Shown piece by piece: positions 1 to 6,926 of a stretch of 28,337 nucleotides of DNA. Under the pieces are notes generated by a model. The model worked only from the letters and a program-made list of their open reading frames with translations, had not been told where the DNA came from and did not search any database. The position numbers were made by a program, and so were the translations under genes. Each line of letters opens with the position of its first letter. Position 1 is the stretch's first letter. The stretch lies in assembly GCA_051162045.1 (NCBI GenBank), contig JBISDI010000046.1; one strand, written 5' to 3'. The stretch comes from Anaerozeibacter quisquiliarum. Its GTDB lineage: Bacteria > Bacillota > Clostridia > Christensenellales > Aristaeellaceae.

Positions 1-681
1 CGCAGAGAGCAGGAACGCGTAGAACTGCTCCTTGGGCATGTTGTCGTTGAGGATTTTCCCTTTCCCACCGTCAAAGTTGACATTGTAGGGCGCATCCGTC
101 AGGCAGATGTTTACCTGCTTTCCGTCCATCAGCCGCGCCACATCCTCCGGTTTGGTGCTGTCCCCGCAGAGCAGACGGTGGTTTCCCAGATGCCAGAGGT
201 CCCCCGGAAGCGCAAAAGTGGGCAGCTTGAGCGCGGCGTCCACGTCAAAATCGTCGTCCTGTACGTCCTCCGCGCCGCCCAGGAACTTATTGAGCTCGGC
301 GTCATCAAAGCCCAGGAGGGACAGATCGAAGTCCGCGCCCTGCAGATCGGCCAGTTCCACCGACAGCATTTCCTCGTCCCAGCCGGCGTTCAGCGCCAGG
401 CGGTTATCCGCGAGGATGTAGGCGCGCTTTTGGGCGTCGGTCAGGTGCTCGGCGAACACGCAGGGAACCTCGGTGATGCCCTCCTCCCGCGCGGCCAGCA
501 CGCGCCCGTGCCCGGCAATGATGTTGTAGTCCTTGTCGATGATGCAGGGGCTGACGAAGCCGAATTCCCGGATGGACGCGCGCAGCTGCGCAATCTGCTC
601 TTTGGAGTGCGTGCGCGCGTTCCGGGCGTAGGGCACGAGTTTGTCGATGGGTACCTTTTCAAACCGCTCCGTGCTTCGCAT
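1..681 (-). CDS. ParB-domain DNA methyltransferase, partial (C-terminus beyond window)
   Basis: Reading leftwards from ATG at 681, 227 codons are open to the window edge. Residues about 8-115 form a ParB/Srx-type N-terminal domain (VPIDKLVPYARNARTHSKEQ, then IIAGHGRVLAA), joined to a beta-class amino-methyltransferase start (LWHLGNHRLLCGDSTKPEDV, then LTDAPYNVNF). Such fusions are common next to phage terminases and modify phage DNA at adenine or cytosine. The catalytic motif IV normally reads DPPY; here it is DAPY (codons at 85-96). TerS stops at 687-689; an in-frame GTG at 690 overlapping that stop as GTGA is an alternative start with a nearer AAGGGA ribosome site. The conserved FxGxG motif lies beyond the window, so activity cannot be judged. 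Confidence 0.88.
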   Translation of the reverse strand, partial: MRSTERFEKVPIDKLVPYARNARTHSKEQIAQLRASIREFGFVSPCIIDKDYNIIAGHGRVLAAREEGITEVPCVFAEHLTDAQKRAYILADNRLALNAGWDEEMLSVELADLQGADFDLSLLGFDDAELNKFLGGAEDVQDDDFDVDAALKLPTFALPGDLWHLGNHRLLCGDSTKPEDVARLMDGKQVNICLTDAPYNVNFDGGKGKILNDNMPKEQFYAFLLSA

Positions 682-686
682 GTGCG

Positions 687-1265
687 TCACCGTCCCTTCC
701 GCCCCGAGAGCAGGGCTTCCATCATGTCGTCCTGGGGATTGCCGACAAACGCCGTGGTGCAGTTCTGCTTCACGACGTCGAAGATCTCGTACCAGAGCAG
801 GTTCGCCTGCTTCTGGAAGGACTGGCTCATCTGCACGAAGGGGCTGGTGATCGCCCCGCCAGTGGTGGGGTGCTTGCCCAGAAGGCCGTAGGTGCTGATG
901 GCCTCCTCGCACTGGATGAACCGGGCGAAGGCTTGGGCGTAGGCCTCCACCAGCCGGGGGTTGATGAGCTTCTCACAGCCCCGCGCGCGAAGCCAATTCC
1001 ACGTTTCGGTATAGAGAGCGTCGGCGCCCAAGGGCCGCCCGTCCTTCTGGCGGGCGCTTAAGTACTCGCCGGGCGCGGGCATATCCTCCCCGGCAAGCTC
1101 CGCGGCGCCGGTGAGCTCGGCAGGTTCCAGCAGTTCTTCCGGACGGAGGTTCGCCGGCTCAAGAATCCTGGCCGCCTTGCCCGCGGCGATCTTGTCGATA
1201 AGCGGCAGGGGCTTGTCGCCCGCGCGCACGCGCCGCCCGCCGCGGTTGGTGCCGTCCTTGGCCAT
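687..1265 (-). CDS. Phage terminase small subunit, P27 family
   Basis: The 192-residue product matches my memory of the P27-type small terminase: basic N-terminus, central LYTETWNWLRARGCEKLINP, VEAYAQAFARFIQCEEAIS, YGLLGKHPTTGGAITSPFV, then FQKQANLLWYEIFDVVKQNC. The protein would bind the phage packaging site and hand DNA to the large terminase, which should lie left of the window beyond the methylase. The start has an excellent AAAGGAGG site 8 bases upstream. It follows an HNH gene, the usual HNH-TerS order in HK97-like siphophages. An Ala/Glu/Pro-rich stretch (residues about 35-65) looks like a flexible linker. Family call is confident; the DNA site it recognises is unknown. Confidence 0.9.
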   Translation of the reverse strand: MAKDGTNRGGRRVRAGDKPLPLIDKIAAGKAARILEPANLRPEELLEPAELTGAAELAGEDMPAPGEYLSARQKDGRPLGADALYTETWNWLRARGCEKLINPRLVEAYAQAFARFIQCEEAISTYGLLGKHPTTGGAITSPFVQMSQSFQKQANLLWYEIFDVVKQNCTTAFVGNPQDDMMEALLSGRKGR

Positions 1266-1376
1266 GCGAAATTCCTCCTTTCCCGATGGGGTTAATCCCC
1301 CCTTTGAACCGGTTTTTTTGTGCGCGTGAGCTGGCGCCCGGTCTCCGGGCCGAATGTAACAGAGATTTAACCCGCC

Positions 1377-1736
1377 CTACCGGGTGCCCCAGCGGTCGCC
1401 GTCCCGGGCGGAGACGGACGAATGGCAACGCTTGCAGAGAGAACTGAGATTGGACTCATGATTTGAGCCGCCGCGGCCGAGGGGCAGGATGTGGTGCACC
1501 TCCGTGGCCGGGGTCGCGCGGCCCTGTTTCAGGCACATCTCGCACAGCGGATGCGCCTGAAGAAACCGCTCGCGCACCTTCCGCCACGTGCGGCCGTAGC
1601 GCTTCTTACCTGCCGGGTCGCGGCCGTAGCGGTCGTACTGCTGATCGGTCAGCTTCTTGTGCGCCGCGCAGTACCGACCGTTGGTCAGCTCCGGGCAGCC
1701 GGGGTAGGCGCAGGGGTGCTTGGGCTTCGTGGGCAT
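1377..1736 (-). CDS. HNH endonuclease, phage packaging type
   Basis: A 119-residue HNH protein. The N-terminus carries a small Cys/His cluster (CAYPGCPELTNGRYCAAHKK) and the core reads CEMCLKQGR, EVHHILPLGRGGSNHESNL, LCKRCH, giving the HH, N and paired CxxC zinc ligands of the HNH fold. Stand-alone HNH proteins next to terminase genes are known to assist DNA cleavage during head packaging in several siphophages. I start it at 1736 rather than the upstream in-frame codon at 1766 because AAGGAGG lies 7 bases before ATG 1736. It is first in the late unit and is preceded by a candidate promoter and phased repeats. Confidence 0.88.
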   Translation of the reverse strand: MPTKPKHPCAYPGCPELTNGRYCAAHKKLTDQQYDRYGRDPAGKKRYGRTWRKVRERFLQAHPLCEMCLKQGRATPATEVHHILPLGRGGSNHESNLSSLCKRCHSSVSARDGDRWGTR

Positions 1737-1771
1737 TCCCGCGCCTCCTTCCACCTGATCTTCCACGCTCT

Positions 1772-1799
1772 ACTATGCACACTTGGGAACTCTCATCAA
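1772..1799 (-). promoter_or_regulatory. Candidate late-gene promoter
   Basis: On the minus strand TTGATG (complement of 1794-1799) and CATAGT (complement of 1772-1777) are separated by 16 bases, each matching the sigma-A consensus at four of six positions. The site lies between a terminator and the HNH-TerS genes, with the start codon about 36 bases beyond the -10. The -35 overlaps the first of four phased repeats, suggesting that an activator or phage sigma-like factor helps this weak promoter. Only position and partial consensus support it. Confidence 0.35.
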
Positions 1800-1826
1800 G
1801 TCTCATGAACTCTCATTGACTCTCAT
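1791..1826. repeat. Four TCTCAT repeats with 10-bp period
   Basis: TCTCAT occurs at 1791-1796, 1801-1806, 1811-1816 and 1821-1826, exactly one helical turn apart. The flanking bases are also similar (AACTCTCATC, AAGTCTCATG, AACTCTCATT, GACTCTCATC). All copies therefore lie on the same face of the helix, as in a cooperative protein-binding array. Position between the replication-operon terminator and the late genes suggests the binding site of a late regulator. Confidence 0.75.
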
Positions 1827-1832
1827 CTTTTC

Positions 1833-1871
1833 AAAAAAACGGAAAAAGAGCGCCGCCGCGGCGACGCCCTC
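1833..1871 (-). terminator. Rho-independent terminator of the replication operon
   Basis: Just after the stop codon of the 63-aa gene, the minus strand has a GC-rich stem (1848-1871, containing the palindrome CGCCGCGGCG, closed by GAG/CTC) followed by five T and, after CCG, seven T. This is a classical intrinsic terminator and separates the early/middle genes from the late genes. Confidence 0.75.
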
Positions 1872-1877
1872 AGTCGT

Positions 1878-2069
1878 TCAGAGCTTAAATCCGGTCTTTT
1901 GAAACAAATGTTTATAGGGCCTACACGCTTTGCAGGTGTAATGATTTTTCGGCAGGTAGTTCCACGAGCGCACCTCCGCGCCGCAGAACTGGCAGCGGGG
2001 ATAATAGACCGTTCGTCCGTTTTCCCGCTCCACCCGCACGCCGTCCCGTTTCGCTTCCAGGTAGCTCAC
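1878..2069 (-). CDS. Small zinc-ribbon-like phage protein
   Basis: A 63-residue basic protein with two CxxC pairs (CQFCG near residue 26 and CKACRP near residue 46), so it probably folds around one zinc ion. It starts with GTG at 2069 inside the stop of the upstream sigma-like gene (GTGA overlap), which implies translational coupling. It is the last gene before the terminator. No known family is recognised; DNA or RNA binding is a guess from the zinc ribbon and basic charge. Confidence 0.72.
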   Translation of the reverse strand: MSYLEAKRDGVRVERENGRTVYYPRCQFCGAEVRSWNYLPKNHYTCKACRPYKHLFQKTGFKL

Positions 2070-2524
2070 GGCTTGACGCCTTCTTTCGCCAGCAGCGCTT
2101 CCATCCGGCAGAGCGCGTCCTCATGCAGGCGGAAGGTGTGGCTCAGGCTGTAGCCCAGCGCGTCCGCGATCTCCTTCCAGGATCGGCTCTGCAGGTAGCG
2201 CTCCGTCAGGAGGCGCTGGCACCGCTCGCCCGGAATCTTCAGGATCATCAGCGCGGTATCGACGCGCGCCGCTTCCAGCGCGGATTCATCCGCCTTAAGT
2301 TCCCGCTTCAGATCGGCGATCCTGCATACCAGCGTCTCCATCCGCTGAAGGTCGGGCGAATCGCTCCGCGGCATTCCGCCGAGGCGGGCGGTGGCGCTGG
2401 TCGCCATCTCGCCAAGCGCGGCGATCTGCTCGCGCTTCCAGTTCACTTCCCGCTCCATTCGGTATACCCGGCTCAGATAAGCCCGAGCCCGAATCTCTCC
2501 CTGCGTCCAGTTGCGCGTGTCCAT
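2066..2524 (-). CDS. Sigma-region-4-like phage regulator (DUF1492/ArpU-like)
   Basis: 152 residues. The N-terminal half is helical and probably coiled coil (YLSRVYRMEREVNWKREQIAAL; RIADLKRELKADESALEAAR). The C-terminal half resembles sigma-70 region 4: ERCQRLLTERYLQSRSWKEI followed by the helix-turn-helix ADALGYSLSHTFRLHEDALC. Proteins of this type sit at the end of phage early operons and are thought to switch on late genes, fitting the phased repeats about 250 bases downstream. I use ATG 2524 because GGAGG is 8 bases upstream of it but only 2 bases from ATG 2530. The distal end overlaps the 63-aa gene. Confidence 0.8.
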   Translation of the reverse strand: MDTRNWTQGEIRARAYLSRVYRMEREVNWKREQIAALGEMATSATARLGGMPRSDSPDLQRMETLVCRIADLKRELKADESALEAARVDTALMILKIPGERCQRLLTERYLQSRSWKEIADALGYSLSHTFRLHEDALCRMEALLAKEGVKP

Positions 2525-2584
2525 GGGCATGCCCTCCGAATCGTTTGATCCGCTCGGATTGGCTGCTTTTGACTCCTTTGATTG

Positions 2585-3994
2585 TCATAGATTGGCCTTG
2601 ACCGCCTCGATCAGCGCGGCCTGGGTTTGGTCCTTTCGGCGGAGCGCCGCCATGACCTGCTCGTCAATCGTGCCCTGAGTAACGATGTGCTGGACGACCA
2701 CGGTGTCCTTCTGCCCCTGCCGCCACAGTCGGGCGTTGGTCTGCTGGTAGAGCTCCAGGCTCCACGTCAGCCCGAACCAGATGAGCGTCGAGCCGCCCGC
2801 CTGCAGGTTTAGCCCATGCCCGGCGGAGGCGGGGTGAATCAGGGCAACCGGGATTTCCCCGGCGTTCCAGTCGGCAATGTCCCGGCCGGCGCGGATCTCC
2901 CGCGCAATCGGGAACCGTTCCCGAATCCGTTGAAGGTCGTGCCCGTACCAGTAGGCGACCAGCACGGGATTGCCGTTTGCGGCCTCGATCAGATCTTCCA
3001 GCGCGTCCAGCTTCCGGTCATGCAGCAGGAGCGTCTGCCCTCTCTCGTCATAGACCGCGCCGTTGGCCAACTGCAGCAGTTTCCCGCTCAGGACCGCGGC
3101 GTTGGCGGCGGTCAGTTCGATGACGCCCTCGTCATGCGCATCGCTGTGTTCGTCCCTCGTTTCGCCCAAGGCACCTTCCGGCGGCGCGAAGCACAGCGAC
3201 ACGACCATATCCCGTTTGAGCTTTTCGTACTGCGCGTATTCGGTCGGCGACATGCTTACCGGATACTGCCGGTAAACGCAAGGCGGCATCCGAAGCTGCT
3301 CGTCCGCTTTCATGGAAACTGTGATATCGCCGATCCGCTCGTAGATCTCTTTCTCCGCACCCGGTTTCGGCGCATAAGCGTACACGATCATTCCGTTTGT
3401 CTTGTCGGGGCGAAAGTACGCGGCGCGATACTTTCCGATGAACCGGCCGAGCCGCTTGCCGTAATCAAGGATTCGGAACTGCGCCCAGAGATCGATCAGT
3501 CCGTTGGCCGCGGGGCTCGCCGTCAGTCCAACTACGCGGCGAAAGCGGTTCCGCGCCGTCATAAGCGCCTTGAAGCGCTGGGAGGTACGGCTTTTGAAGC
3601 TCGACATTTCATCGATCACCAGCATATCAAAATCCAGCGCTTCGCCGGATTGGTTCACGAGCCACGCCACATTTTCACGGTTGATGATGGTGATCCGCGC
3701 GTTCCGGCGGAGCGCCGCCCTGCGCTCGCGCTCTGTCCCGATTGCCACGGCATAGTCGAGCTCGCGAAAGCAGTCCCATTGACGGAGTTCCTGCGGCCAT
3801 ACGTTCAGCCCAACCCTCATGGGCGCTATGACAAGCGCCTTGCGCACCTCAAAGCGGTCAAGGATCAATTCGCGCAGGGCCGTCAGCGTGATCGCCGTCT
3901 TGCCGAGTCCGCAGCCCAGGAAGAGCGCGGACACCGGATGCGCGACGATAAAGTCGGCGGCATACCGCTGATAACCGTGCAGCTTAAGCTCCAT
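2585..3994 (-). CDS. SNF2-family DEAD/DEAH helicase, phage replication
   Basis: 469 residues from ATG 3994 (MELKLHGYQ). Motif Q/I: LHGYQRYAADFI and GCGLGKT (residues 27-33); motif II is DEMS (128-131) in VIDEMSSFK; motif III GLTASP; motif VI QQTNARLWRQGQ near the C-terminus. This compact SNF2/superfamily 2 helicase is a standard partner of VRR-NUC and VirE primase genes in clostridial phages and probably remodels DNA during replication or recombination. Its start lies inside the end of VRR-NUC (11-base overlap), so the two are translationally coupled. DEMS replaces the DEAH box, which I believe is seen in this phage subfamily. Confidence 0.9.
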   Translation of the reverse strand: MELKLHGYQRYAADFIVAHPVSALFLGCGLGKTAITLTALRELILDRFEVRKALVIAPMRVGLNVWPQELRQWDCFRELDYAVAIGTERERRAALRRNARITIINRENVAWLVNQSGEALDFDMLVIDEMSSFKSRTSQRFKALMTARNRFRRVVGLTASPAANGLIDLWAQFRILDYGKRLGRFIGKYRAAYFRPDKTNGMIVYAYAPKPGAEKEIYERIGDITVSMKADEQLRMPPCVYRQYPVSMSPTEYAQYEKLKRDMVVSLCFAPPEGALGETRDEHSDAHDEGVIELTAANAAVLSGKLLQLANGAVYDERGQTLLLHDRKLDALEDLIEAANGNPVLVAYWYGHDLQRIRERFPIAREIRAGRDIADWNAGEIPVALIHPASAGHGLNLQAGGSTLIWFGLTWSLELYQQTNARLWRQGQKDTVVVQHIVTQGTIDEQVMAALRRKDQTQAALIEAVKANL

Positions 3995-4277
3995 CCGTTT
4001 CACCACCCATCCCGCTCAGGATTTCCCGGATCTGAACATCAGCGTCCAGAACATACACCCGGAAGCCCAGCGCTTCCAGTTGGCGCTTCCGCCGCAGCTG
4101 CAGCGGGCGCGGTTTCTTCCCGGGCGCTTTCAGTTCGGCGAAGGCGATCCCGCCCCCGGGGAGCAGGATCAGCCGGTCGGGCATTCCGTCAAACCCCGGG
4201 CTTACAAACTTGGGGGCGATGCCTCCCAATGCCCGAACCGCCCGAACCAGCTTCCCTTCCAGTGTCTTTTCCCGCAT
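3984..4277 (-). CDS. VRR-NUC domain nuclease
   Basis: 97 residues, the whole length being a VRR-NUC domain of the PD-(D/E)XK superfamily. Visible catalytic pattern: E7 in the first helix, P33-D34 in GMPDRLIL, and E48-L49-K50 in IAFAELKAPGKKP, followed by the Gln/Arg helix LQLRRKRQLEALGFRVYVLD. Phage stand-alone VRR-NUC proteins are predicted structure-specific or junction-resolving nucleases coupled to replication. A GAGGAGG site lies 6 bases before ATG 4277. It is the first gene left of the candidate origin and overlaps the helicase gene. Confidence 0.9.
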   Translation of the reverse strand: MREKTLEGKLVRAVRALGGIAPKFVSPGFDGMPDRLILLPGGGIAFAELKAPGKKPRPLQLRRKRQLEALGFRVYVLDADVQIREILSGMGGETDGA

Positions 4278-4320
4278 ATCCGCCCTCCTCTTGGGAACAA
4301 GCGGGTTGTTCCAAACCCCG

Positions 4321-4356
4321 GCTTGTTCCGCCGCTTGTTCCGCCGCTTGTTCCGCC
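4321..4356. repeat. Three perfect 12-bp tandem repeats
   Basis: GCTTGTTCCGCC is repeated exactly three times without spacer (4321-4332, 4333-4344, 4345-4356). Each copy contains the TTGTTCC core of the surrounding motif cluster. Confidence 0.95.
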
Positions 4357-4390
4357 TAAAAATCCAGTAATTCCGCGGCTTTTCGCCTTC

Positions 4391-4512
4391 CCGGGAACAA
4401 GTGAACAGGTTTTTTCCTATACGCGCCTACGCGCGCTTACACACAAGCGGTCCTTATGATATAATGATAAAAAATTTCCTTTAGGAGAGAAATCCTGTTC
4501 ACTTGTTCCCGG
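4391..4512. repeat. Perfect 19-bp inverted repeat around an AT-rich spacer
   Basis: Left arm CCGGGAACAAGTGAACAGG at 4391-4409 is exactly the reverse complement of 4494-4512. The 84-base spacer has a GC-rich start with TACGCGC twice and an A+T-rich end that includes TATAAT at 4460-4465. The spacer is too long for a simple terminator hairpin, so paired protein-binding sites or an origin are more likely. Confidence 0.92.
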
Positions 4513-4558
4513 ATGCCCGCGCGCCCTTGAAATTCAAGGCTTTTCACGCGGAACAACT

Positions 4559-6925
4559 TCAGGAACAACCGCCTGAACAACGCTCGGCTTGTTCCGTGCG
4601 CGCATAGAGCCGCTGCCTTCCGTAGAGCGGAATGGCCTTTGTCCTGCCCGTTTTCTCCCAGCCGCCGATCCGCTCCATGATCGCGGCGATGGCGTAGCTG
4701 TCCGCGGGCTTCAGGTCCTCCTGCTTTTTGCCGAAGCACTCGCACCAGATTTCGATGTTGCTGACCGTATCCCGCGATCGCGTTCCCCTGGGCAGCGTCG
4801 GATCGTCCGGCGAGAAGATGTACGCCCGCCGCTCCCAGACATTGCGCTTCTCCCAGTCGTCGGGGAGCAGCCGGTCCAGGTATTCGCGTACGATGCCCTC
4901 GCGCTCATCCATCTCCATCGCGTCCCGCTGTTCGGCCCGGGCGAGGGCTTCCAGTGCGGCGTCCAGATAGAGGCGCTCTCCGGCGCGCACATAGGTCAGA
5001 ACCTCGGCCCACACCTGCCCGACGTCCGCGTCCGTCAGCTGCCAGGTGCGCCGCGCGCTCCCGCCGGGCGTCCGGACCGTCCAGAACCGCCGGTTCCCCG
5101 TGATGTCCCGGAGGTACCCCTTGTCCGAGTTGGTGGTTCCAAAGAACACGCACTGCCGCGGATGCGGCGTGACGCGCCGGCCGAAGCTGGCCCGGTATTT
5201 GTCGTCCTGCCGGGAGATGAACGCTTTGACCTTGTCGATGTCGGCCTTGCGCATGCCGGCGAGCTCCCCGATCTCGATGAGCCAGTATCCCTGGAGCTTT
5301 TCCGCGGCGGTCTTGTCGTTCATGTCGGTCAGGCTGAGGCTGTCGGAAAACCACTCCCCGCCGAGCTTTGCGATGAGCGTGGATTTGCCCACGCCCTGCG
5401 GCCCGTTCAGCACGAGGATGTAATCGAACTTTGCGCCGGGCCGAAACACCCGCGCCGCCGCCGCGCAGAGCGTCTTGCGGGTCACCGCGCGGACGTAGGC
5501 GGTATCCTCCGCCCCCAGATAGTCAACGAGCAGCGTTTCCGCGCGCGGCACGCCGTCCCAGGGCGGCAGCGCGTTCAGGTACTCCCGGATGGGATGATAG
5601 GAGCGGTCGTCCGCCACTTTGGTGACCGCGATCTCATAATTGCGCGCGGAAAACTCGCCGTAATGGGCGTCAACGTAGCTGATCAGCTGGGCGTCGTCCG
5701 CGTCCCGCCAGAACCGGGCGGGATGCCCCCACGGAACCTCGCCCTTGATCTCCATGCCGTCGGCCAGCTGGTTGAACACGATGCCGCGCAGCTTCGGATC
5801 GTTTTCGAGAATGAGCGTGATGTTCTGAAGCGTGTTCAGAAGCGCGCCGTGTTTATCCCGCCGAAGGGCTTTCGTCCAATCCTCGCCTTCGCGGAACTCG
5901 CGCTCCGCCTGACGGCGCCGCTCCTCCAGAAGCAGAGCGCCGACGCGCTCATCCTTCGTGGCAAACTCGATCATGGCTTTGAACGACGCCTTTTCGTCCA
6001 GCTCCAGGAACCTGTGGATCCGCACCAGGTCAAAGGCGTTCAGGAGCCTTTCGCAGGCGGGGTCGGTGGCGTGGTGGGAGTAGGCGAACTTCCCTTCGTA
6101 GAGCACCACGCCGGCGGAGCTGTCCGCGGGGATGTAGTCGTACCGCCCGCTGACCGCCGAGGGCGCGTAGACATCGGAGAGAAAGGTCTCAATGGCGTCC
6201 TCTATCGGGTAGGCCCGGCAGAACGCCCCGACCACGCCATCCTTCGTAAGAGGATCCTGCTGGCGGGCCGCTTCGTGCCGGATCGCCTCCGACTGGCGGG
6301 AGGACGTCGGCCACTGGGTGACATCCCGCCAGTCGGCATACATGGCGAGAAATACGTCGGGGTTCAGCGCTTCGCCGTCGTTCTCCTCATACACAAACTC
6401 GCCGTTCATCGGGCACGACGCCCAATACATCATGCGGTTTACCTGATAGGTGGAATCGTCGAAGTAATCCATGCCGATCTGCTTGGCGATCATCCGCATG
6501 AGCGCCGGGTACTCGTCCGGCGCGGCCTCGCGGCTGAACAGGATGGCGACGCGGAAACGCGGCGCTTCGGGCGTATGGCTGTGCGTGGAGTACAGGAAAT
6601 ACGCGTACTTGCCCAGCTTGTCCCGGATCAGCGCCGGGAAATCGACCCCGGCGGGGATTCTGTCCGCGTCCAGCGCGCCGACGCCGCGCGACAGCACGTT
6701 TGCCGCGAGGCGCCTGCCGTCCTTGAGCCAGCCGCCGACAAAGCCGCCGTGATCCTTGGCCGCGTCGCGCTGCTTTTTGTCGGCCTTCTTGTACTCCTCG
6801 GCTGTTTCCGATGTGCGGATCGGTGTGCGGTTGCGCTCCTTCAGATAGCTCCAAGGCTGTTCCTGGTTCTTGTATTTCAGGTTCGTTTTACGGTTGCACA
6901 CCGCGATTTTGACAGTCTGATCCAT
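4559..6925 (-). CDS. Primase/helicase, virulence-associated E (VirE) family
   Basis: 788 residues from ATG 6925 with AAGGAGG 9 bases upstream; the in-frame GTG at 6934 is too close to that site. The N-terminal third looks like an archaeo-eukaryotic-type primase: GVGALDADRIP, FLYSTHSHTPEAPRFRVAIL, and YQVNRMMYWASCP. The C-terminal half is the VirE ATPase: Walker A GPQGVGKST at residues about 506-514, YWLIEIGELAGM as the Walker B region, and the family signature FGTTNSDKGYLRDITGNRRF. It probably primes and unwinds DNA at the adjacent origin-like cluster. Its start is directly next to the antirepressor stop at 6927, so the genes are likely cotranslated. The primase assignment is weaker than the VirE one. 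Confidence 0.9.
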   Translation of the reverse strand: MDQTVKIAVCNRKTNLKYKNQEQPWSYLKERNRTPIRTSETAEEYKKADKKQRDAAKDHGGFVGGWLKDGRRLAANVLSRGVGALDADRIPAGVDFPALIRDKLGKYAYFLYSTHSHTPEAPRFRVAILFSREAAPDEYPALMRMIAKQIGMDYFDDSTYQVNRMMYWASCPMNGEFVYEENDGEALNPDVFLAMYADWRDVTQWPTSSRQSEAIRHEAARQQDPLTKDGVVGAFCRAYPIEDAIETFLSDVYAPSAVSGRYDYIPADSSAGVVLYEGKFAYSHHATDPACERLLNAFDLVRIHRFLELDEKASFKAMIEFATKDERVGALLLEERRRQAEREFREGEDWTKALRRDKHGALLNTLQNITLILENDPKLRGIVFNQLADGMEIKGEVPWGHPARFWRDADDAQLISYVDAHYGEFSARNYEIAVTKVADDRSYHPIREYLNALPPWDGVPRAETLLVDYLGAEDTAYVRAVTRKTLCAAAARVFRPGAKFDYILVLNGPQGVGKSTLIAKLGGEWFSDSLSLTDMNDKTAAEKLQGYWLIEIGELAGMRKADIDKVKAFISRQDDKYRASFGRRVTPHPRQCVFFGTTNSDKGYLRDITGNRRFWTVRTPGGSARRTWQLTDADVGQVWAEVLTYVRAGERLYLDAALEALARAEQRDAMEMDEREGIVREYLDRLLPDDWEKRNVWERRAYIFSPDDPTLPRGTRSRDTVSNIEIWCECFGKKQEDLKPADSYAIAAIMERIGGWEKTGRTKAIPLYGRQRLYARTEQAERCSGGCS

Positions 6926-6926
6926 C

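Larger units (their letters stand above)
4278..4595. other. Candidate phage replication origin / regulatory hub
   Basis: The 280-base gap between VRR-NUC and the primase/helicase gene, plus the last bases of the latter, holds ten copies of GGAACAA or its complement. They lie at 4294, 4306, 4323, 4335, 4347, 4394, 4503, 4550, 4562 and 4589 (first bases). Two copies sit in a perfect 19-bp inverted repeat enclosing an A+T-rich segment with ATGATATAATGATAAAAAAT (4456-4475). A near-palindrome CCTTGAA-A-TTCAAGG lies at 4525-4539. Iteron-like motifs around an easily melted core next to a primase gene are typical of an origin, but binding by a replication protein is inference; an operator is the alternative. 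Confidence 0.5.

Noticed and set aside
1766..1826. Phased TCTCAT repeats as a CRISPR array
   Set aside because: Repeat unit and spacing are 10 bases in total; there are no long repeats with unique spacers and no cas genes.
4321..4356. 12-bp tandem repeats as an assembly artefact or coding repeat
   Set aside because: They lie in an intergenic gap and share the GGAACAA core with other scattered, inverted copies, which points to a biological motif.
2816..4459. A 547-codon plus-strand open frame across the SNF2 helicase and VRR-NUC genes
   Set aside because: It is antisense to two recognised genes, crosses the origin-like cluster and has no recognisable motif.
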